A stretch of DNA of 64,000 nt from Gillisia hiemivivida (GCF_007997295.1 NZ_VORY01000001.1:1-64000), one strand, 5' to 3'; positions 53,355-61,952 are shown, counted from the stretch's first letter. A program made the numbers and translations. Notes: a model not told the origin generated them from the sequence alone.

Positions 53355-54743
53355 TACGGAAAAAATTGCTGACTTACTTAGGAAATTTTGAAACCATTTG
53401 CCAGATGATTTAATTATTCTTTTCTGGGTTTCATAGTCTATATATACCAGGCCAAACCGGGGATAATATCCCTCGGCCCACTCAAAATTATCGGTAAAAC
53501 TCCACACGAAATATCCCTGTACATTCACACCATCATTTTTCGCCTTGAGGACCTGTTTCAAATATTCCTTGAGGAAATCTAGCCGTTCCCTGTCATGAAC
53601 TTTGCCGTTTTCATAGGTATCTGGGAAAGCGGCGCCATTTTCGGTAACGTATAATTTCTTAATATTTTTATAGGCTCCAAATTTATGCAGCATCTTGTAA
53701 ATTCCCTCTGGATAAACTTCCCATTTCATAGTGGTCACCGGAACTTTTCTCTTTGTTGCTGTAATGTTTTTGGCTTGTAAATATGGGACAAGCCAGGAAT
53801 GTTTAATAATTTCCCGGGTGTAATTCTGAATTCCAATAAAGTCGAAATCAAATTTTACAAGCTCGTCATCTTCCGGTCTATAATATTTATTGAGTTTTTT
53901 AAGGAAAGGAAGTTCATCCAATGGATATCCCATTCCCAAAGCAGGCTCAATAAATAGGCGATTAATTAAAGCATCTACCCTAATAGCGGCCTTCCTATCT
54001 TTTTGGCTATTGCGAAAAGGTTCAATAGAAGAGCAGGAAAAAGTAGTTCCGATATTTGCGTTTTCAACGTGTTTTCTTAAAATTCTTCCTCCTTCGGCCT
54101 GGCAAAGTGTGGCATGGTGCATCGCGGGAATGAAATTTTTTAATCTCCTCCGCCCTGGAGCATGTATCCCTAAAAAATATCCAACTCCTGTAAAAACCAT
54201 CGGCTCGTTCAGGACGATCCAGTTTTTAACCCTGTCCCCAAACGTTTCAGCACATATTTTTACATAGTCACCAAACCAGTTTAGGATTTCCCTGTTGGTC
54301 CAACCTCCTTTATCCTCCAAGGCTTGAGGCAAGTCCCAATGATAAAGAGTTATCCAGGGTTCTATTCCATTCTCCAGACATTTGGAAATAATCTTATTAT
54401 AAAAATCAAGACCCTTTTGATTCACAGACCCGCTGCCGGTGGGAATAATCCTTGACCAGGAAAGGGAAAACCTGAAATTGGGAATATTCATAGATTTTAA
54501 AAGATCTATATCCTCTTCATAACGATTGTAAAAATCACAAGCGACTTCAGCCGACTGGTTTTTAAAGATCTTCCCTTTTTTGGTTGAAAAATTATCCCAT
54601 ATAGACAGTCCTTTTCCACCTGCCGCAGGGCTTCCTTCGGTCTGGAATGCCGCAGTTGAAACTCCCCATTTAAAATCTGGTCCAAAGTCCTTTTTGCTGA
54701 ACAGTCTTCCATCAGTTTTAAAAATGTTATGTTTTACAATCAT
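53346..54743 (-). CDS. GH1 beta-glucosidase-type glycosidase
   Basis: A 465-residue family 1 glycoside hydrolase. The (beta/alpha)8 signatures are FKWGVSTAAFQTEG near the N-terminus, acid/base NWIVLNEPMVF and nucleophile LYVTENGAAFPD, with WSFTDNFEWAEGYYPRFG near the end. No signal peptide is visible, so it is probably cytoplasmic. It is last in an operon after a metallophosphoesterase and a glycosyltransferase; its ATG directly follows the glycosyltransferase stop (TAAATG). It may act on a glycolipid or imported glucoside. Confidence 0.93.
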   Translation of the reverse strand: MIVKHNIFKTDGRLFSKKDFGPDFKWGVSTAAFQTEGSPAAGGKGLSIWDNFSTKKGKIFKNQSAEVACDFYNRYEEDIDLLKSMNIPNFRFSLSWSRIIPTGSGSVNQKGLDFYNKIISKCLENGIEPWITLYHWDLPQALEDKGGWTNREILNWFGDYVKICAETFGDRVKNWIVLNEPMVFTGVGYFLGIHAPGRRRLKNFIPAMHHATLCQAEGGRILRKHVENANIGTTFSCSSIEPFRNSQKDRKAAIRVDALINRLFIEPALGMGYPLDELPFLKKLNKYYRPEDDELVKFDFDFIGIQNYTREIIKHSWLVPYLQAKNITATKRKVPVTTMKWEVYPEGIYKMLHKFGAYKNIKKLYVTENGAAFPDTYENGKVHDRERLDFLKEYLKQVLKAKNDGVNVQGYFVWSFTDNFEWAEGYYPRFGLVYIDYETQKRIIKSSGKWFQNFLSKSAIFSVLK

Positions 54744-55781
54744 TTAAATAACTTCAAGGTCTTTTGAAACTGAAGTTTCTTTAGAAGGATAATTCTGGTG
54801 GTAGGTAGAAAGTACAATGTCAATAATTGAAGAAGTCCTATCTGGAAAATCCACGCTAACAATACAATCATTTGCAAGCCATTTCTCTATTTCAGAATAC
54901 TGTTTTGTTTTAAGATTTTTAAGAACGGATACTCCTAATTTTTCCAAAGCTGCAGCATTACAATGTTGTTCAAACTGATTTTTCATCGGAATAACTAGTA
55001 GCTTTTTTTTAAGGTATAACACTTCAGCCGGAGTTTCGAAGCCTGCACCGCACATCACTCCTTTTGAAGAAGCCAGGCTTTCTAAAAACAGCTCGTTGTT
55101 CACAGGCTGAATCTCGATATTCTGGAAACTTGTTGCCTGTTTGTTATGTTTTGAAAAGACCTTCCATTGTACCTTGGGGAAATTGCCGAGAATTTTCAAA
55201 AGCTTTTTATCTGAATAGGCAGGAAGGTAAACCGTATAATGCCCCTTGTTGGCTATTTTTAGTTCACGAACCTGTTTTCTTATAACCGGTGTGAAAATAT
55301 TGTCATTTATCTGGCTGAAATGAAAGCCGAATTTTGTTTTTGCCGGAGCATATCGTTTCAGAATAAAACGGCCGAAAGGGTCTTTTTTGATCGGTTGAGG
55401 GGAACAGATATCTAGTACCGCTGCCTGATGGCTTAATGCAATGCAGGGAATTCCTTTTAAAAGGGCGGCCCAGGCCGAAACGGGTTCAAAATCATTAATG
55501 ACCAGGTCATAATGCTCTAAGGGCAAATTCCGAATTTCATTAATAAGCCTTTTGGTTTTGTTCTTAGCAAATGTTTGCCAAAGATCTACACCGCCATTTT
55601 TCCCGAAAATAAAACTCAGCCCTTTCAGGTTGAATTTTATCTCATAAGGAAGCCCGACATCCGCCTGTACTCCACTAACGAGAATATCCACATCGGCTTT
55701 TTCTCTAAGGGCTGGAATAATATCTAAAGCCCGGCATAAATGCCCGTTTCCAGTACCTTGAATGGCATAAAGTATTTTCAT
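54744..55781 (-). CDS. Glycosyltransferase (MurG/UGT-like, GT-B)
   Basis: A 345-residue GT-B protein. The N-terminus KILYAIQGTGNGHLCRALDI is a MurG-like Gly-rich acceptor loop; the C-terminal nucleotide-sugar site is GVMCGAGFETPAEVLYLKKK followed by KNQFEQHCNAAALEKLGV. It probably transfers a sugar from a nucleotide donor to a lipid or sugar at the membrane face. It is four bases after the metallophosphoesterase gene and directly followed by the GH1 gene. Confidence 0.85.
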   Translation of the reverse strand: MKILYAIQGTGNGHLCRALDIIPALREKADVDILVSGVQADVGLPYEIKFNLKGLSFIFGKNGGVDLWQTFAKNKTKRLINEIRNLPLEHYDLVINDFEPVSAWAALLKGIPCIALSHQAAVLDICSPQPIKKDPFGRFILKRYAPAKTKFGFHFSQINDNIFTPVIRKQVRELKIANKGHYTVYLPAYSDKKLLKILGNFPKVQWKVFSKHNKQATSFQNIEIQPVNNELFLESLASSKGVMCGAGFETPAEVLYLKKKLLVIPMKNQFEQHCNAAALEKLGVSVLKNLKTKQYSEIEKWLANDCIVSVDFPDRTSSIIDIVLSTYHQNYPSKETSVSKDLEVI

Positions 55782-55785
55782 GAGC

Positions 55786-56649
55786 TTACCTGGTTTCTTG
55801 AATTTTTATAATACTAAATTCCTTTATTAAATTTTCAAAAATCTCGTTGTTTGAAAGGGAATGGGTTTTGGATTCCTTTTCCATTTTAAGTGCGCGTAAT
55901 GCAGGAAGGTCTTCCATAAAATGGTAAACACGCCACTTCCCCTTATGATATTCCAATGATGTTAAATTCTCCACCCAGTCTCCAGAATTGAGATATGTAA
56001 CTTCTCCATCTGAATTAGAAATTTTTTTTATTTCAGGATGATGGATATGCCCGCAAACCACATAATCATAGCGGTTACTTATAGCAATATCTGCCGCGAC
56101 CTGTTCAAAATCATTGATGAATTTAACAGCTCCTTTTACACTATTTTTGATTCTTTTTGAAAATGAAATTTTTCCGCTCCCGAATTTTTTCGAAATATGA
56201 TTGACAAACCGATTGATTAATATTAACAGATCATAACCTTTCCCTCCCAGTTTGGCAAGCCATTTTGAATGTTTCATGGTCACATCAAAAACATCTCCGT
56301 GAAAGATCCAAGCTTTTTTACCATCCAGTTTCAGTACCAATTTGTTGACAATCTTTAGGCTTCCCATTTGAAAGCCCACAAATTTGCGCAGCATTTCATC
56401 ATGATTTCCCGTGATATAATATACCTCAGTCCCTTTGGCCATTAAACCCGTAATATGTTTAATTACCTGCATGTGAGATTGTGGCCAGTAGCGTTTGTTG
56501 AATTGCCACATATCTATAATATCTCCATTCAGCACTAGTTTTTTGGGTTTCACACTTTGGAGGTACGATATAAGTTCTTCCGCGTGACAGCCATAGGTGC
56601 CTAAATGGATATCGGAAATTACAAGAACTTCAACTTCGCGTTTTTTCAT
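55786..56649 (-). CDS. LpxH-like metallophosphoesterase
   Basis: A 287-residue calcineurin-like phosphoesterase. Metal-binding motifs in order: LVISDIHLGTYG, VLNGDIIDMWQF, YITGNHDEM, IFHGDVFDVT and YVVCGHIHHPE. This set resembles UDP-2,3-diacylglucosamine diphosphatase and its relatives. It may act on a lipid-linked diphosphate. It leads the operon with the glycosyltransferase and GH1 genes. Whether it is the cell's lipid A enzyme or a paralogue cannot be decided here; being in a mobile element argues for a paralogue. Confidence 0.85.
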   Translation of the reverse strand: MKKREVEVLVISDIHLGTYGCHAEELISYLQSVKPKKLVLNGDIIDMWQFNKRYWPQSHMQVIKHITGLMAKGTEVYYITGNHDEMLRKFVGFQMGSLKIVNKLVLKLDGKKAWIFHGDVFDVTMKHSKWLAKLGGKGYDLLILINRFVNHISKKFGSGKISFSKRIKNSVKGAVKFINDFEQVAADIAISNRYDYVVCGHIHHPEIKKISNSDGEVTYLNSGDWVENLTSLEYHKGKWRVYHFMEDLPALRALKMEKESKTHSLSNNEIFENLIKEFSIIKIQETR

Positions 56650-57148
56650 AGAGGTGGTTAAAAAGGTTAAGTGTAGGTAGTCCGAAAATTTTGTTTGGAT
56701 ATTGATTTGGAGAAATCACTGAGCTTATTCTTGTTTTATAAAATACTGTTATAATATTTTCCTGTAAGAATTGATAGAAGTTACCTGATATTAAAATTTT
56801 GGAAGCAGTAGAGAGAAAGTTCTTTGAGCTTTTCTGTGAAGAAATTCTCAAATAGTTATTTTTGTTAGTATCGAAATTAAGGTTTCTCAAATTTTCGCTA
56901 ATTATTTTACTAATGTAGCTGAGTCTTATTAACTTAAAGTCAAGCTAGTATTAAATATTTATTTCCTTATCTAGATAATATTATTACACACGCAAGGAGA
57001 AATTGTATAAATTATTTTGAAGCTATAAACTAATGACAGATTTTTAATATTGAATTAACTTACTCATAATACAGCTATAACATTACTAGTAAAAATAAAC
57101 ATTATCTTAAAAGAAATGTGGAAGTTTATTATCTCAAATTAAGAAAGG
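56650..57148. other. AT-rich gap
   Basis: No supported gene is present. One 86-codon minus frame (56,630-56,890) overlaps the phosphoesterase start and has poor composition, so I leave it out. Confidence 0.45.
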
Positions 57149-57235
57149 ATGGAGCTTATAGCATTAGCAATAATAGTTGTGTTACTTGTAGCTATTCTTT
57201 TATATTGCAGGTGGTTTATAAATAGAAACAAATAA
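57149..57235 (+). CDS. Possible 28-residue single-pass membrane protein
   Basis: ATG preceded by AAGAAAGG opens a 28-codon frame: a hydrophobic helix (IALAIIVVLLVAILLY) followed by CRWFINRNK. The purine-rich site and the clean helix with a basic tail fit a small membrane protein or a type I-toxin-like peptide. It is on the opposite strand to the mobilization operon. Confidence 0.4.
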   Translation: MELIALAIIVVLLVAILLYCRWFINRNK

Positions 57236-57277
57236 AATGCCCCATATCTACCATAACTAACCTGCGCGTGGATCCTG

Positions 57278-57325
57278 TGCTGTTTTTATAGCGTACGGGA
57301 AGTTAAGCGTTAAATAAAAACAGCA
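57278..57325. repeat. Perfect 12-bp inverted repeat
   Basis: TGCTGTTTTTAT and ATAAAAACAGCA are separated by 24 bases, with weaker pairing continuing outside (GCGC...). It lies between the end of the mobilization operon and the cargo. It may be a terminator for the mobilization operon, or part of a transfer or resolution site. Confidence 0.5.
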
Positions 57326-57432
57326 TAGGGCGCATACTACTTATGATCTATAATTTACAGTAAAAAATTACCGTTTTATAGGGGTTATGGAACCATTTAC
57401 TGTAAAATTAGGATAATTTGCGGCAAGGTCAA

Positions 57433-57444
57433 TTGTCATGACAA
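57433..57444. repeat. TTGTCATGACAA palindrome, left of the mob genes
   Basis: A perfect 12-bp palindrome three bases beyond the last gene of the mobilization operon. The same 12 bases occur in the centre of the inverted repeat upstream of mobC. Confidence 0.6.
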
Positions 57445-57447
57445 ATC

Positions 57448-57897
57448 CTACTTTTTTCCTTCCAGCCACTCGCAATAATCATCTTTAATTTCAGGATTTA
57501 TAGAAAGATATTGCTGATAACTATCATTCTCTGATTCCAAGATTATTCGGTAAATTTCAAACTTCTCTTTCTCTAATGCTCTGGCGGTATATCCAAAATA
57601 ACCCAATAAACTTAATGCAATTATTCCAAGTGCTCCGAATAGGATCAACAGGTAATTCGGAATTATTCTGGCATGCTTTAGCTTCTTCTCTATTTCTTTG
57701 AGAACTTCATCTTTTAACCGGTTTTCTTCTTCCTGTTTTTCCAAGAAAATGTTCAGGTTCTTTTCGAGTGCTTCTGTAGTAATTGGAATGCTTAAATTTA
57801 AGAGTTGTTTTGAAAGCAGTTCGAGTTCCAAAATTGCTGCTTTAAAGTCAGCCATCTCATCGGTCATGAGCTCCATAATTTCATCAAGCTTTTTCAT
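57448..57897 (-). CDS. Mobilization accessory protein with coiled coil and membrane helix
   Basis: A 149-residue protein. The N-terminal ~85 residues form a coiled coil (ELELLSKQLLNLSIPITTEA). One membrane helix follows (YLLILFGALGIIALSLLGYF). The C-terminus faces the opposite side. It directly follows the relaxase gene, as small coiled-coil membrane proteins do in Bacteroidota mob loci. It may tether the relaxosome to the membrane. Confidence 0.65.
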   Translation of the reverse strand: MKKLDEIMELMTDEMADFKAAILELELLSKQLLNLSIPITTEALEKNLNIFLEKQEEENRLKDEVLKEIEKKLKHARIIPNYLLILFGALGIIALSLLGYFGYTARALEKEKFEIYRIILESENDSYQQYLSINPEIKDDYCEWLEGKK

Positions 57898-57909
57898 CCT
57901 TTTAATTTT

Positions 57910-58776
57910 TTAAAATCCTATTCCTGTATCTAAGCTTCTCTTTATTACTTGTTTCACTAAGTTTTTGGCTATACTAGCTGCCATATTAGTGCTGACTTGA
58001 ACTGTCTTATCCATCAGTTTCAAACTGTTGGGTACTTCTTTCATCCTTATGTATGCTGAATTTCTAGTGATATCTCCAATGAGTTTACCTCCAGTCATAG
58101 ATCTATGCACATCGCTTCCTTTTAAGTTGATGCCTTTATATTCAAATCGGAAGCCTTGTATTTGATTTGATTTATTGATACTTGGAATCACTTTTACCTG
58201 ATGCTCTTTCATTTTATTAATATATTCATCCAGTGATTTCGGTCTTGTTTCCAGTACCCGGTCATTGATCTGTTTTATTGCCAGTCGCTGCGGATTTAAT
58301 TCCTGTAATTTTTGTTGTTGCACTTCTCTAACTCTTGTTAGACCTAGCTCTTTTGCTACATTATCTGCGGCTAGCTGACTTCGTTTTCCAATAAAACTGT
58401 CATTGTACGCCTTTCCATCAAATCCTATTCGGTTAGTATTGATATGCACGTGAGTATGTTCTTTATCCCGGTGAACAAATCCAATGGATTGGTTGTTTTG
58501 CAGGTTCATCTCCTTTAAAAACTTTTTAGAGAGTTCTTCCAAGTCTTTTACGCTTAAATCTTTTCCATCTTCAATCGTAGGACTTAAGATAAAACTCAGG
58601 GTATTATTGATGCAACGTTCATTTTGCGACTGAATGATCTTGAATTCCTCAGTGATTTCTTGGGGAGTATCCCCGGCCAGATATTCTTTAAGAACTACTT
58701 CGGCATCCTTTTCTTGGTTCCATCCATAATCTATAGAGGCTCCCGTTCTTGCTATGGAATTTCCCTTGCCGATCAT
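57910..58776 (-). CDS. Relaxase / mobilization nuclease
   Basis: A 288-residue relaxase of the MobA/VirD2-like (MOBP) superfamily. The metal-binding triad is in HTHVHINTNRIG; Tyr in GASIDYGW near the N-terminus is a candidate for DNA attachment. It nicks oriT and pilots the strand to the recipient. Its start overlaps the mobC stop by four bases (ATGA). Length and motif order match relaxases of Bacteroidota mobilizable elements. Confidence 0.92.
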   Translation of the reverse strand: MIGKGNSIARTGASIDYGWNQEKDAEVVLKEYLAGDTPQEITEEFKIIQSQNERCINNTLSFILSPTIEDGKDLSVKDLEELSKKFLKEMNLQNNQSIGFVHRDKEHTHVHINTNRIGFDGKAYNDSFIGKRSQLAADNVAKELGLTRVREVQQQKLQELNPQRLAIKQINDRVLETRPKSLDEYINKMKEHQVKVIPSINKSNQIQGFRFEYKGINLKGSDVHRSMTGGKLIGDITRNSAYIRMKEVPNSLKLMDKTVQVSTNMAASIAKNLVKQVIKRSLDTGIGF

Positions 58777-59069
58777 TTTCTGAAATTATTTAAATGTGTT
58801 CTTATCTCTTCCGACAACTGTTTTACTTCTTTAGCCAGCTGAGGATTCCCTTTTTTAAACATATTGCTGATCCGGCTAAAGTTGTTTTTGTATTGCACGA
58901 GTAGTTGATAACATTCTAAATGCTCTTGGGTAATCCTTTCTACTATATTTTTCTGAAAAGCAGTGGAGCGCAGATATTCGGAAAGGGAAATACCTGCTTT
59001 GGCCGCTCTGTTTTTGAGTAGTTTTTTCTCGTAGATCGAGCAGCGTATCTGGATGTATTCCCTTTTCAA
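58773..59069 (-). CDS. mobC: MobC relaxosome accessory protein
   Basis: A 98-residue DNA-binding protein. The N-terminal REYIQIRCSIYEKKLLKNRAA is the ribbon-helix-helix-like part, followed by the MobC segment (SLSEYLRSTA) and a helical C-terminus. It assists the relaxase at oriT. Its upstream region contains a strong inverted repeat that is the best oriT candidate. Confidence 0.88.
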   Translation of the reverse strand: MKREYIQIRCSIYEKKLLKNRAAKAGISLSEYLRSTAFQKNIVERITQEHLECYQLLVQYKNNFSRISNMFKKGNPQLAKEVKQLSEEIRTHLNNFRK

Positions 59070-59100
59070 CTTTTCTTTTTAAATCTTTGCAACCTCCGGG

Positions 59101-59143
59101 AGCAAAGCAAGATTGTCATGACAATGACACATCTTGCTTTGCT
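59101..59143. other. Candidate origin of transfer (oriT)
   Basis: AGCAAAGCAAGAT (59,101-59,113) and ATCTTGCTTTGCT (59,131-59,143) form a perfect 13-bp inverted repeat. The loop holds TTGTCATGACAA, itself palindromic. It lies 32 bases upstream of mobC. Placement and structure fit an oriT or a MobC operator. Confidence 0.6.
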
Positions 59144-59219
59144 ATCCCAAATGAAATCTCCCTTGTGGCTTTTAAATTTTTAATTGTAGGTCTCATTAAA
59201 CTTTTATCTTTGTTCGTAT

Positions 59220-60074
59220 TTAAATTAATTGCTCATTTAAATCTTTATAACCTTCAAAGAGGCAACTTTTATCTCTGAGGTTTTTATAGTCTTGAATCAG
59301 TTCTTTCGAATATTTTATTCCCGCTGTATCATTATCCAAATACCGATCAACTTCATTATAATTTTTAAACAAATAGGAAACTGGTTTTAAAAAAGAGAGT
59401 GAGTTTAAAACAATCACATCTATATTTATAAGTTCATTAGGAAATAATATAGCCATAGATAATAAATCAAACATCCCCTCTAAAATTATCAGACGATCTG
59501 AATGGGTCTTCAAATAGGTATAGGCTTTTGGGGAACTGGAGTTTTTAAAGAATTTATTCCGAAGTTCCCATCCGTTTAAATGGTTCCGAAGTCCCATGGC
59601 AAAATAGTTTCTCCCTTTGAAGCCGTACCAAATTTCGTTACAGTATAGATTTGCTGTTTTTATTGAAATTTTTCTGGAATCTAAATATTGGATCAAAGCC
59701 TGATGTTGTATTGGCTTCACTTCATAAACTTCAATTTTTGGAGAGTTTTCCTTGTTTAAAATAGGCTGCTGAAAAGAAAAAAGATCACCCTTGTCATTTA
59801 GAAGTTCCAAGACCTGCTTAACTGAACACTTATTAAGTGCCACAATCAAATCCAGCCCGTTTCCGCCCTTTCCTACTCCATGGTCATGCCATTTGTTCAA
59901 AATCAAAGAAACCTTGAAAGAGGCCTGCGTTTCTGACCGAAGGGGACTCAGAAACCAGGCTTCTTTCTCCGTTGTCCTGTTTGGAAAGTGCCCGAATCTG
60001 GCCAGCGTTTTTACGATGGAAAGATTTCGGGCTCTTTCGCAGGTTACAAATGAATATTTTTTTTTCATTAGCAT
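59220..60074 (-). CDS. Toprim-domain DNA primase
   Basis: A 284-residue protein. The N-terminal part (SLILNKWHDHGVGKGGNGLD) resembles a CHC2-like primase zinc region without its cysteines. The toprim domain shows LIILEGMFDLLSMA (catalytic Glu) and VDRYLDNDTAGIKYSKELI (DxD-type). It likely primes replication of the excised element or of the transferred strand. It is cotranscribed with the helicase gene upstream, separated by a 234-base repeat-rich gap. Two Met codons are possible starts, two codons apart. Confidence 0.85.
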   Translation of the reverse strand: MLMKKKYSFVTCERARNLSIVKTLARFGHFPNRTTEKEAWFLSPLRSETQASFKVSLILNKWHDHGVGKGGNGLDLIVALNKCSVKQVLELLNDKGDLFSFQQPILNKENSPKIEVYEVKPIQHQALIQYLDSRKISIKTANLYCNEIWYGFKGRNYFAMGLRNHLNGWELRNKFFKNSSSPKAYTYLKTHSDRLIILEGMFDLLSMAILFPNELINIDVIVLNSLSFLKPVSYLFKNYNEVDRYLDNDTAGIKYSKELIQDYKNLRDKSCLFEGYKDLNEQLI

Positions 60075-60095
60075 TTATTCAAACTATTAGATCAA

Positions 60096-60310
60096 CTTGA
60101 TATCACTCATCATTATTTTTTTGATGAGAAAACGATGAGCACGAAAACCCTTGATATCACTAGCCTTATTCCTTATCTCTCATCATTCATCAAAAGAAAG
60201 AATACTTTAATAGCATTTTCTTCAGTAGTTTGCTGAATTGTAAGAAATGATGAGCGTCTAAAGGCAACATCCGAAAAGACTAGGGTTCGCAGTGTCATCA
60301 ATCTCTCATC
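60096..60310. repeat. Iteron-like repeats between helicase and primase genes
   Basis: CTTGATATCACT occurs twice (60,096 and 60,150). GATGAG or its complement CTCATC occurs six times (60,106, 60,123, 60,134, 60,179, 60,249, 60,305), often extended to CTCATCAT/ATGATGAG. The cluster between replication genes fits a replication origin for the circular form. Confidence 0.5.
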
Positions 60311-61520
60311 ACGCTTTATTTTGTAGCGCCTCACCAAAATTCTTCGATAAAAAGGATTTGCCTACCGTAAAATATCGTCCTATAGAATCTGTCAATCCTA
60401 GCCCTCCATCTTGCCAGATTATCATTTTTTTGTAGGTTAGTGAATTGTCTTGATTGGTTAGTTTCCAATCTTTTTTGAGAATTTGCCGTAATTGGGTAAG
60501 ATCGGTTTTGACCCGGGTACGGTTCAATACTTGGAGCGCATCTAAAGGACAAAGGTCTATCTCATCCACATCAAAAGTTTCCATCGCACTCAAGATCATG
60601 CTAGCCAGTTCTTTTTCCACCCTACTGCGATTATTTTGCATTAGATTTTCCAAAGCATCGGTTTTGATTTCTTCAGTAGAAAACCACATTCTTGTTTTAT
60701 GCCGAGTAGATAACTGACGATTCTGTAAATAATTTAAAAATGCCGGTATTTCAGTTTCTAGATGATCTAAAAAATGGGTTTCTTCATTTTTAAGTGAAGG
60801 AATTTTCAAAACCCAAAAACGAGTTTCATCGCTGTCGATCTTGATAAAATTATCTTCATTGTTGCTGCAGAGGATAAACTTTCCAAAGAATTCTGCTTCC
60901 CGCTTATCCTTTCCTTTAGCTTCAATTTTATTGAAATTAGTTGTGCTCAAATATTTAATTCGTTCGGTAAGTTCTTCTTTATTGAACAGGACTTCATCAA
61001 TACAAATAAGTAATTTATTGGTCCAATCTGAATTAAACTGACTGCTAAAATCGTCATTGATCACATACGTAAAATTGTTGTCAAAAATAGTTTTTAACCA
61101 TTTTAGGAAAGTCGTTTTGCCAGTGACCCGTTCTTTGGAAACCAAACATAAAATGGGTAATACTTGAGTAGGCTTGGAATATAATAGTTGTAAGTAATCT
61201 AATCCTAGTTCCAATTGATTTCCAAAAATATGTTTTACCAATCGCAATGAAAAATCGACCTTTCCCTCCTTTGGATTATAAGGCAATGGACTATAGGTAT
61301 TGTAAAATCCATAGAGTTCTTGTTTGAAATTCTGATGGCTTGGAATACAGGTAAAGCCATCATATTTGTTAATATTGCCTATAAAATCTTTACCATGGTC
61401 AGTCCTAAGGGTTTCGATCTTCCAAGGCACTATGATTTTATTGAAATTTCCAGAAATAGTTGGCACATTTACTGATTTATAATAGCAAGTGCCCACGCGG
61501 ATGTAAGAAGTGTTCTTCAT
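60309..61520 (-). CDS. Primase-helicase family (SF3/D5-like) ATPase
   Basis: A 403-residue replication protein. An N-terminal region of about 120 residues precedes an ATPase with Walker A LVSKERVTGKTTFLKWL, Walker B-like LLICIDEVLF and sensor FILCSNNEDNFIKID plus the Arg region DETRFWVLKIP. This arrangement matches the DUF5906/VirE-linked helicases of Bacteroidota mobile elements. It likely unwinds the element's origin. It follows the HTH gene by 17 bases. Confidence 0.85.
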   Translation of the reverse strand: MKNTSYIRVGTCYYKSVNVPTISGNFNKIIVPWKIETLRTDHGKDFIGNINKYDGFTCIPSHQNFKQELYGFYNTYSPLPYNPKEGKVDFSLRLVKHIFGNQLELGLDYLQLLYSKPTQVLPILCLVSKERVTGKTTFLKWLKTIFDNNFTYVINDDFSSQFNSDWTNKLLICIDEVLFNKEELTERIKYLSTTNFNKIEAKGKDKREAEFFGKFILCSNNEDNFIKIDSDETRFWVLKIPSLKNEETHFLDHLETEIPAFLNYLQNRQLSTRHKTRMWFSTEEIKTDALENLMQNNRSRVEKELASMILSAMETFDVDEIDLCPLDALQVLNRTRVKTDLTQLRQILKKDWKLTNQDNSLTYKKMIIWQDGGLGLTDSIGRYFTVGKSFLSKNFGEALQNKA

Positions 61521-61537
61521 CTGATAGTGTATTTGAG

Positions 61538-61828
61538 TTACTTTCTGTTTGACAGAAGTTTCTTATTAAACTGCTGTTCCAGAAACTCGTCTGAAAGATC
61601 AGGATCACCAAGAAGCCAAGCGTCAATCCTTTCTTTGTCAAAAAACTTTTGGCGGATGTTTGGATTGTTTCCCGTTGGGATAAGCTTTAAATGGGTAAGC
61701 TTATAAATTTTGCTTTTTGAAAGTCCGGTATATAGTACCAGATCTTCAACGTTCATTACTTTTTTTCTGTGGGATAGTAGTCCTTTAATATCCTCTAATA
61801 ATCCCAATAATTCATTTTGCTCATTCAT
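61538..61828 (-). CDS. Helix-turn-helix (excisionase/MerR-like) protein
   Basis: A 96-residue DNA-binding protein. NVEDLVLYTGLSKSKIYKLT is a winged HTH_17-type helix pair, followed by LIPTGNNPNIRQKFFDKERI, the usual wing. Such proteins precede replication/mobilization genes in Bacteroidota elements and act as excision factor or regulator. It is the first gene of the operon. A TAnnTTTG promoter and a 16-bp palindrome lie upstream and may be its autoregulatory site. Confidence 0.85.
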   Translation of the reverse strand: MNEQNELLGLLEDIKGLLSHRKKVMNVEDLVLYTGLSKSKIYKLTHLKLIPTGNNPNIRQKFFDKERIDAWLLGDPDLSDEFLEQQFNKKLLSNRK

Positions 61829-61854
61829 AACATTTAAGTTAAATTTAGAAATGA

Positions 61855-61892
61855 GTAAAAGGCCTTTTACATTTTTGTACAGGACAAACTTA
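61855..61892 (-). promoter_or_regulatory. Promoter and palindromic operator of the mobilization operon
   Basis: On the minus strand the -7 box TAAGTTTG (61,892 to 61,885) is followed by the perfect palindrome GTAAAAGGCCTTTTAC (61,855-61,870) within the expected leader. The HTH gene starts 27 bases after it. Confidence 0.6.
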
Positions 61893-61952
61893 TGAAAACA
61901 AATACCTGTAAATCAATACGATAACTCACATAAGAAAGAGATTATGCTATAA

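Noticed and set aside
56630-56890. An 86-codon minus-strand frame
   Set aside because: It overlaps the phosphoesterase start, is Asn/Ser/Ile-rich without a domain, and lacks a start signal.
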